Positions 49,128 through 54,379 of a stretch of DNA of 54,379 nt are shown piece by piece. Under the pieces are notes generated by a model. It was not told the DNA's origin. It saw nothing but the letters and a program-made list of their open reading frames with translations, and searched no databases. Position 1 is the stretch's first letter. Each line of letters opens with the position of its first letter. The position numbers were made by a program, and so were the translations under genes. Source of the DNA: JANWHZ01 sp035758575 (GTDB taxonomy: Bacteria > Patescibacteriota > Saccharimonadia > Saccharimonadales > UBA4665); the NCBI GenBank assembly GCA_035758575.1, contig DASTXH010000013.1:1-54379 (forward strand). The letters run 5' to 3'.

Positions 49128-50423
49128 CTAAGCTTTGTCACTTGGCAGCGGGTACTGCAAGGCGAATGTCTTAACCGCTTCGCGCAGTTGGTGCAGCTTG
49201 GCTTCATCCTCGCGGGCGTCTATGGCGGTGCGCATCCACTCGGCTATTGTTTCCATGTCTTTCTCTACCAGGCCGCGGGTGGTAATGGCCGGGGTGCCCA
49301 GGCGAACGCCGCTGGGGCGGAACGGCGGCAGCGGATCGTTAGCCACAGCGTTTTTATTAAGTGTCAGGCCAATCTTATCTAGGGTTTCCTCTACTACTTT
49401 GCCGTCCAGATCAAAGCTGCGCTTTACATCGGCCAGAATTAGGTGGTTGTCGGTGCCGCCGGTAATCAGCACAAAACCGCGCTTTTTCAGTTCATCAGCC
49501 AGCCGCTTAGCATTCTTCAGAATCTGTTCGGCGTACACCTTGAACTCTGGTTTCAGTGCTTCGCCAAAAGCTACTGCCTTGGCGGCGATGGTATGCTCGT
49601 GCGGACCGCCCTGGAAACCGGGAAATACTTCACGGTCGATGAGTGTCGGCAGATTTTCGACGGTCTTCTCGGGCGCTCTGAGTGGATTACTAACCACACC
49701 GCGCGTCAGGATCAGGCCGCCACGCGGGCCGCGCAGTGTCTTGTGCGTTGTCGTCGTAATAATATGAAAACCATAATCAAACGGATTTTCAGCCACACCG
49801 GCGGCAATCAGCCCGGCAATATGCGCCATATCGGCCATCAGCACGGCACCCACTTCGTTGCCGATAGCAGCGAACTTGGCGTAATCCAGCTTGCGTGGGT
49901 AGCCACTAAAGCCAGCCAGAATTATCTTAGGGCGGGTCTTTAGCGCGACTTCGCGCATTTCGTCGTAATCAATCTCGCCGGTTTCTACGTCCTTCATACC
50001 ATAGCGCACGAAGTTATATAGCTTGGCACTGCTGGTGACTGGCTGGCCGTGCGTCAGGTGGCCGCCGTGGTCCAGTTTCATGGCCATGATAGTATCGCCG
50101 GGGCTCAACCATGCTTGGTAGACGGCAATGTTCGCGGGTGCGCCTGAATGCGGTTGTACATTGGCATGGTCTGCCTTAAATAACTTTTTAGCGCGCTCAA
50201 TAGCGATACTTTCTACCTGGTCGGTGTTTTCCTGGCCGCCGTAGTAACGCCTACCTGGGTAACCTTCGCTGTATTTATTGGTAAATACACTGCCCATGGC
50301 GGTGAGTACATCGCGTGAAACATAGTTCTCGCTGGGTATCAGTTCCAGTCCCTCGCGCTGGCGCTTTTCTTCAGCGGCAATCAGCCGCGCGATCTCGGTA
50401 TCGTTCATCACTATATCCATCAT
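49128..50423 (-). CDS. glyA: Serine hydroxymethyltransferase
   Basis: The 431-aa protein has LIPSENYVS, TNKYSEGYPGRRYYGG, VQPHSGAPAN, the PLP site TTTTHKTLRGPRGGLILTRG, and a late GVRLGTPAITTRG. It interconverts serine and glycine with tetrahydrofolate, feeding one-carbon units. FolC in this window polyglutamylates that folate. GAGGGAG precedes the ATG (MMDIVMND; the second Met is possible). Length is normal for the family. Confidence 0.97.
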   Translation of the reverse strand: MMDIVMNDTEIARLIAAEEKRQREGLELIPSENYVSRDVLTAMGSVFTNKYSEGYPGRRYYGGQENTDQVESIAIERAKKLFKADHANVQPHSGAPANIAVYQAWLSPGDTIMAMKLDHGGHLTHGQPVTSSAKLYNFVRYGMKDVETGEIDYDEMREVALKTRPKIILAGFSGYPRKLDYAKFAAIGNEVGAVLMADMAHIAGLIAAGVAENPFDYGFHIITTTTHKTLRGPRGGLILTRGVVSNPLRAPEKTVENLPTLIDREVFPGFQGGPHEHTIAAKAVAFGEALKPEFKVYAEQILKNAKRLADELKKRGFVLITGGTDNHLILADVKRSFDLDGKVVEETLDKIGLTLNKNAVANDPLPPFRPSGVRLGTPAITTRGLVEKDMETIAEWMRTAIDAREDEAKLHQLREAVKTFALQYPLPSDKA

Positions 50424-50469
50424 AAATCTCCCTCTTAGAAGTCATACATATCTACAGCTGATGGTGCGG

Positions 50470-50489
50470 TAGCTAGATCATGCTAGCTA
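50470..50489. promoter_or_regulatory. Inverted repeat upstream of glyA
   Basis: Arms TAGCTAG (50470-50476) and CTAGCTA (50483-50489) with a 6-nt spacer lie 47 nt above the glyA start codon, in the gap shared with the divergent secreted-protein gene. It could be an operator; no T-run supports a terminator. Confidence 0.35.
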
Positions 50490-50628
50490 TTGTAACAGCC
50501 GAGGCAGACCTACACCAAAACCAAGGCTAGTGTGCTCCAGATCAACATTGATATTGACAACACCCGAGCGTAAGTACGACTATATACATAAGGGTAATAC
50601 TACGAAAAAGAAACATACAAAACACCAT

Positions 50629-52503
50629 ATGAACAAAACATCTCCGCGCAAGCGTTCATCAACTGGCTCTGCTCGCAAAGCTTCAGCCGTCCACACTGGG
50701 AAGTCATCGATTGTCGACTTCTTCAGGGCGAAAAAGCTCTACGGGTTGGCGTTTGTCGTCATTTTTATGCTGCTTGGCGGCATCTACTTATTGTTCCAGG
50801 GTCACGCCGCGTCTTCTTTGCCCGACCCTATTTATAACGGTGGTCAAGCGCCCTGGAACCAACCCATTGGCAGCAACCCAGTAATCGATTCAAACTCTGC
50901 AACTATGGTGAATGCTGTAGACAGTCGTGTCAATCCAACAATGAACGCCTTTGGCATGCCGCTTTATACCAGCACGTCCGCCGACCCTACTTGCACTATA
51001 AAACTAACGGGCGGCGGTGATCAACCATTCGACTCCGACCAACCAGTCCACATTCCTGCAAATGCAGCCGCTTCAACAGGCGACGACCATTGGCTATTTA
51101 TTTACGACTCCGCCAAAAACCTCATCTTTGAAATGTGGGAGGCGTCTAAGAGCGGCAGTTGTTGGACGGCAAATACTGGCAATGTGTATAGCCCGACTGG
51201 CGACGGCGTATTGCAACCAAACGGTAATGTCCAAGATGGCAACGGGTCAAGCTATTTTGCCGGCGTCGTAAGTGCCGCCGACTGGAACAGGGGATATATC
51301 AATCATGCGCTGTCTCTGGCCAGCCAGGCAACCGTAGCAAACCAAGGCCGCTACCCCATGAACGGCTCCACGGATGGCGGCAGCGGTGCGGGACACGTGG
51401 TGCCCATGGGCGCACGGTTCTTCTTAGACTCATCGGTTAACTGCGACGGGCTCGGGGCCTCAAAAGTAGAGACAATGGTGTGCCACGCTATGCAAACATA
51501 CGGTGCCTATATGCATGACACGGGCGGCGTACCCATGAGCATCTATTTCCAGGAAAATACTAGTACGGGCGGTATATGGAGCGGCCAAGGATGGAACGAA
51601 AACATGACCTTCTCCAAAATACCGTGGAGCAAGATGCACGTACTGAAGTCCTGGAACAGCTACACTGCCGCGGCAGCCACCAGCATTTCTTCATTCAGCG
51701 CTTCGCCCAGCTCAATTGGCTACAACGGTAGCGCCACGCTTTCCTGGTCAACAGGCAGCGCTTCCAGCTGCTCTATCAGCCCTCTTATTGGTTCGGTTGG
51801 TACCAGCGGTAGCCACAGCACCGGCAATCTTACCGGCACCACCACATTTACCCTCAGCTGCTCGGGTAACGGCTCGGCGTCAAAACAACTTACCATCACC
51901 GTGGCTGCCAAGCCCACGTCACCGTCCCCCAGCCCATCGCCCTCGCCTTCCCCATCGCCCTCACCGTCACCGTCGTCATCGCCAAGTCCTACGCCATCGG
52001 GAGACACAACAGGGTCAACTGGCTCGACGTCTACAAATACATCGTCCTCAAGCGGCAATAATGGCAGCACTTCGTCTACCGGCCAAAATAGCAACTACGT
52101 CACCCCCGACAGCCTAGCCAGTAACGACAGCACTGCTGGCGGCAACGCTGCATCCGGCACGCCGCTTTCGTCGATAACAGCCGCTGCTACCCTGCCCGCC
52201 TGCAAGCCAGGCCAAACGCTTGGACATGGCGCATGCTCCTGCCCCAGCAGCAACGACGCCGCCGTGTGCAAGTTTGCTCGCATTGCCAACCCCGTCATCG
52301 ACATTGCCGCAGTCATAACATCCGGCCTGCTCGTTTTCAGAGTAATATCCAGCGCCATGACCATTGCCTCATTTGGAAAAGATGCCCTAACCGTCCAAAT
52401 ACAACGACGCAACGGCCGCTTAGGACTGATAGGCCTAGGCATATGTGTCATACTGTATCTAGCGCTTGAGTTCTTTATACCTGGTGGTATACTGAATCGA
52501 TAA
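50629..52503 (+). CDS. Large extracellular protein with Ig-like domain, SP-repeat linker and C-terminal helices
   Basis: The protein of about 624 aa has a basic N-terminus and a membrane anchor (about 45-63, LAFVVIFMLLGGIYLLFQG). A globular domain of unknown family (about 70-345) includes MHDTGGVPMSIYFQE. An Ig-like beta-sandwich follows (about 350-420, FSASPSSIGYNGSATLSWST), then a Ser-Pro repeat linker and Ser/Thr-rich stretch. A Cys motif (LPACKPGQTLGHGACSC) and two membrane helices at the end complete it. The protein spans the envelope or is anchored at both ends; function unknown. The frame has earlier possible starts from 50530. Confidence 0.6.
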   Translation: MNKTSPRKRSSTGSARKASAVHTGKSSIVDFFRAKKLYGLAFVVIFMLLGGIYLLFQGHAASSLPDPIYNGGQAPWNQPIGSNPVIDSNSATMVNAVDSRVNPTMNAFGMPLYTSTSADPTCTIKLTGGGDQPFDSDQPVHIPANAAASTGDDHWLFIYDSAKNLIFEMWEASKSGSCWTANTGNVYSPTGDGVLQPNGNVQDGNGSSYFAGVVSAADWNRGYINHALSLASQATVANQGRYPMNGSTDGGSGAGHVVPMGARFFLDSSVNCDGLGASKVETMVCHAMQTYGAYMHDTGGVPMSIYFQENTSTGGIWSGQGWNENMTFSKIPWSKMHVLKSWNSYTAAAATSISSFSASPSSIGYNGSATLSWSTGSASSCSISPLIGSVGTSGSHSTGNLTGTTTFTLSCSGNGSASKQLTITVAAKPTSPSPSPSPSPSPSPSPSPSSSPSPTPSGDTTGSTGSTSTNTSSSSGNNGSTSSTGQNSNYVTPDSLASNDSTAGGNAASGTPLSSITAAATLPACKPGQTLGHGACSCPSSNDAAVCKFARIANPVIDIAAVITSGLLVFRVISSAMTIASFGKDALTVQIQRRNGRLGLIGLGICVILYLALEFFIPGGILNR

Positions 52504-52539
52504 TTTGCAAAAAAATATCGCATACGATATATTATTTGC

Positions 52540-54069
52540 ATGAATCTAGATACAAACGCCAAAATTGGTCGCCTTATTGCTCAGATTAGACAAGATAGAG
52601 GACTTACCCAAGCAGAGTTTGCCAAACGCCTAAATACCAGCCAATCAGCCGTAAATCGCATTGAACACGGCAAGCAAAACCTGAGCCTGCAAACCCTTGC
52701 CCGTATCAGCGACGTCCTTAATAAGCCGCTTATTTCTGTCTCCAGCGGCGCTGTAAACCTGCGTATCGAAGGCGGACATGAGCTCAAGGGCCGCATCAGT
52801 CTAAAGACCAGTAAGAATGCTGCGGTTGGCTTATTGTGTGGCAGCCTGCTCAACCATGGCGTCACGCGCTTTAAATCGTTTCCGCGCATCGAAGAGGTAT
52901 ACCGGATCATCGAAGTTCTAGAGAGCATCGGGGTATCCGTAAAATGGCTGCCTGGCAACGACCTAGAAATCCGCCGTCCTACCCATTTAAAACTGGATAG
53001 CCTCGATGCCGAAGCTGCACGCAAAACCCGTTCCGTCCTAATGATGATGGGACCGCTGATGCACGACTACGAGTCGTTCAAGATCCCTTATGCCGGTGGC
53101 TGCGACCTTGGCACACGCACCGTAGCGCCCCATCTGTACGCGCTGGAAGAATTCGGCATGGAAATTGTCGCTACCCAAGGACACTACAATGTAACAGTGC
53201 AAAAGAAACCCGCAGGGCGCGTGGTGCTGTATGAATCCGGCGACACCGTAACCGAAAATGCACTCTTTGCTGCAGCCCGCACCCCGGAAGAAACTATTAT
53301 CCAATATGCCACAGCCAACTACATGGTGCAGGACGTATGCTTCTTCCTACAAAAGCTTGGCGTTCAGATAGACGGCATCGGCAGCACCGTCCTGAAGGTG
53401 CGCGGCGTGCCATACATCAAAAAGAACATTACGTATGCGCTCAGCGAAGACCCCATTGAAGCAATGTTCTTTATCTCTGCCGCTGTCACCACCAACTCAT
53501 CAATCACCATCGAACGGGTACCGGTAGATTTTGTTGCGCGCGAACTTCTCACCTTGCAGAAAATGGGTCTGCGACTGGACATGACCGAACGGTACAAAGC
53601 CGCAAACGGCAAGACAGATCTAGTGGATCTAACCGTGCACAAACACGACGGGAAACTGCATGCCCCGATTGAAAAAATTCATCCCAATGTCTATCCGGCC
53701 GGCATCAACGCCGACAATCTGCCCTACTTCGTGCCTATTGCCGCCGTCGCCCACGGACGCACGCTCCTGCACGACTGGATGTACGAAAACCGCGCCATTT
53801 ACTACACCGAGATGACCAAAATCGGCGAGCAAGTAGAGCTGGCGGATCCGCACCGAGTGTACATTGTTGGCCCCACCAAGTTCCGTGCCGGCGACGTGGT
53901 TTGCCCACCAGCGCTCCGACCTGCTTCGCTACTGCTTATCGGCATGTTGGCCGCAAACGGCGTGAGCGTGCTTCGCAACATCTATACCATCCAACGCGGC
54001 TACGAAGACCTCGCGGAGCGACTAAACTCGCTTGGCGCACAGATCACCATTATGCACGAACTGGCATAG
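52540..54069 (+). CDS. murA: UDP-GlcNAc 1-carboxyvinyltransferase (MurA family) fused to an N-terminal HTH
   Basis: The first ~65 residues form a Cro/C1-type HTH (LIAQIRQDRGLTQAEFAKRL, VNRIEHGKQNLSLQTLARIS). Then comes an EPSP-synthase-fold enzyme (about 70-509) with LKTSKNAAVGLLCGS (the KN site), RSVLMMMGPLMHD, and YAGGCDLGTR, which retains the active-site Cys of MurA in GGC. The enzyme starts peptidoglycan synthesis and precedes MurB. The HTH fusion is unusual and suggests DNA binding or regulation. TATATT (52528-52533) is 6 nt before the ATG. The substitutions near the conserved Arg (TRSVLMM instead of RASxWxL) leave exact substrate somewhat open. Confidence 0.85.
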   Translation: MNLDTNAKIGRLIAQIRQDRGLTQAEFAKRLNTSQSAVNRIEHGKQNLSLQTLARISDVLNKPLISVSSGAVNLRIEGGHELKGRISLKTSKNAAVGLLCGSLLNHGVTRFKSFPRIEEVYRIIEVLESIGVSVKWLPGNDLEIRRPTHLKLDSLDAEAARKTRSVLMMMGPLMHDYESFKIPYAGGCDLGTRTVAPHLYALEEFGMEIVATQGHYNVTVQKKPAGRVVLYESGDTVTENALFAAARTPEETIIQYATANYMVQDVCFFLQKLGVQIDGIGSTVLKVRGVPYIKKNITYALSEDPIEAMFFISAAVTTNSSITIERVPVDFVARELLTLQKMGLRLDMTERYKAANGKTDLVDLTVHKHDGKLHAPIEKIHPNVYPAGINADNLPYFVPIAAVAHGRTLLHDWMYENRAIYYTEMTKIGEQVELADPHRVYIVGPTKFRAGDVVCPPALRPASLLLIGMLAANGVSVLRNIYTIQRGYEDLAERLNSLGAQITIMHELA

Positions 54070-54127
54070 CGCGGTTAGTTGGGCAGTACTGTTCCGCCGC
54101 CATATCTGTTATAATGGCGGCGTGCAG

Positions 54128-54202
54128 GCGAGTGTCGTATAACGGCTATTATCCCAGTTTTCCAAACTGGTGACGGGGGTTCGATTCCCCCCACTCGCAC
54201 CA
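54128..54202 (+). tRNA. tRNA-Gly (anticodon TCC)
   Basis: Acceptor GCGAGTG with CACTCGC, anticodon stem CCAGT/ACTGG with loop TTTCCAA giving TCC, T-arm with GGTTCGATTCC, and encoded CCA. The D-stem is weak (about 3 bp), giving a 75-nt tRNA. Confidence 0.9.
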
Positions 54203-54218
54203 GCTCGGAGACGCATAC

Positions 54219-54323
54219 GATGTTACCCGGAAAGTCCGCAAAACAAGTTTCCGGACTTTCCGGGTAACATCTCGCAGCGCTCCTCGCTACAAAACTTCAA
54301 ACGCTCCGCTGGTTTGAAGTTTT
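54219..54323. repeat. Two long inverted repeats after tRNA-Gly
   Basis: A perfect 20-bp stem (54219-54238 with 54252-54271, 13-nt loop) is followed by a perfect 12-bp stem (54291-54302 with 54312-54323). Neither has a T-run, so they are not classical terminators. They resemble the stem-loop after tRNA-Arg(TCG) and may belong to a repeat or small insertion at the tRNA 3' end; the window ends inside this region. Confidence 0.55.
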
Positions 54324-54379
54324 GAGAGGGAAAAGAGCAGCGATGGGAAAAACCGTAGGTTTGTCCCATACGGTTCGAC

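Noticed and set aside
49135..49767. 210-aa plus-strand ORF
   Set aside because: Antisense shadow of glyA, Ser/Arg-rich and without homology features.
51915..51990. Tandem short repeats
   Set aside because: These are Ser-Pro codons of a linker inside the secreted-protein gene, not a CRISPR array or satellite. No CRISPR array was seen anywhere in the window.

Overview
The window most resembles a chromosome segment from a Candidatus Saccharibacteria-like (Patescibacteria/CPR) bacterium, probably a free-living or soil/sludge lineage. This is inferred from gene content: gpmI, eno and pyk, a MurA-family enzyme with an N-terminal helix-turn-helix, and a serine recombinase, replication-relaxation and type IV coupling ATPase set. 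It also rests on extracellular proteins with SP/TP-rich linkers, many tiny Nudix/HAD/kinase genes, and the standard genetic code with TGA as stop. No rRNA is present, so taxonomy cannot be fixed from the window alone. Many genes have a TANNNT hexamer exactly 6-7 nt before the start codon and no Shine-Dalgarno, which implies widespread leaderless transcription beside normal Shine-Dalgarno genes.

Layout. 1-317: a cluster of hairpins resembling a REP or IS200/IS605-type end, and a terminator. 0.3-12.7 kb: host backbone with a membrane glycosyltransferase, an anchored TIM-barrel-like protein, a MacB-type ABC pair, folC, tRNA-Arg(TCG) with a 160-bp duplicated 3' flank, a methyltransferase, gpmI and eno (divergent), an exported Cys/His-rich protein, a small membrane protein and a DUF488 protein, ending at tRNA-Arg(CCG).

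12.7-37.7 kb: a probable integrated mobile region, less GC-rich by eye. Its left end is a serine recombinase gene whose frame runs through the antisense of tRNA-Arg(CCG). It carries a palindromic operator, a replication-relaxation family protein, XRE regulators, a three-gene operon with paired NN-G-TI-QNN modules and a zinc ribbon (candidate defence unit), and a second serine recombinase. An 8-kb cassette of phosphate-ester enzymes follows: four stand-alone Nudix proteins, two 2H phosphoesterases, a P-loop kinase, a kinase-HAD-Nudix fusion, a CYTH protein and a histidine phosphatase. Then come three glycosyltransferases with a HAD phosphatase and an APH-type kinase, and a type IV coupling ATPase broken by a one-base frameshift.

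37.8-54.4 kb: host-like DNA with small stand-alone genes (ASCH-like, NTF2-like, YdeI-like, deaminase, two Nudix, monooxygenase-like), a 5'-truncated gpmA relic, pyk, a secreted SGNH hydrolase, an HTH protein, murB, a possible TraB-like protein, glyA, a secreted SP-rich protein, HTH-MurA and tRNA-Gly(TCC) followed by long inverted repeats.

Functionally the backbone supplies lower glycolysis (GpmI, Eno, Pyk), peptidoglycan precursor synthesis (MurA-like, MurB), one-carbon metabolism (GlyA, FolC) and surface or export functions. The central element adds DNA mobility, candidate defence and a set of enzymes acting on phosphorylated nucleotides or RNA ends.
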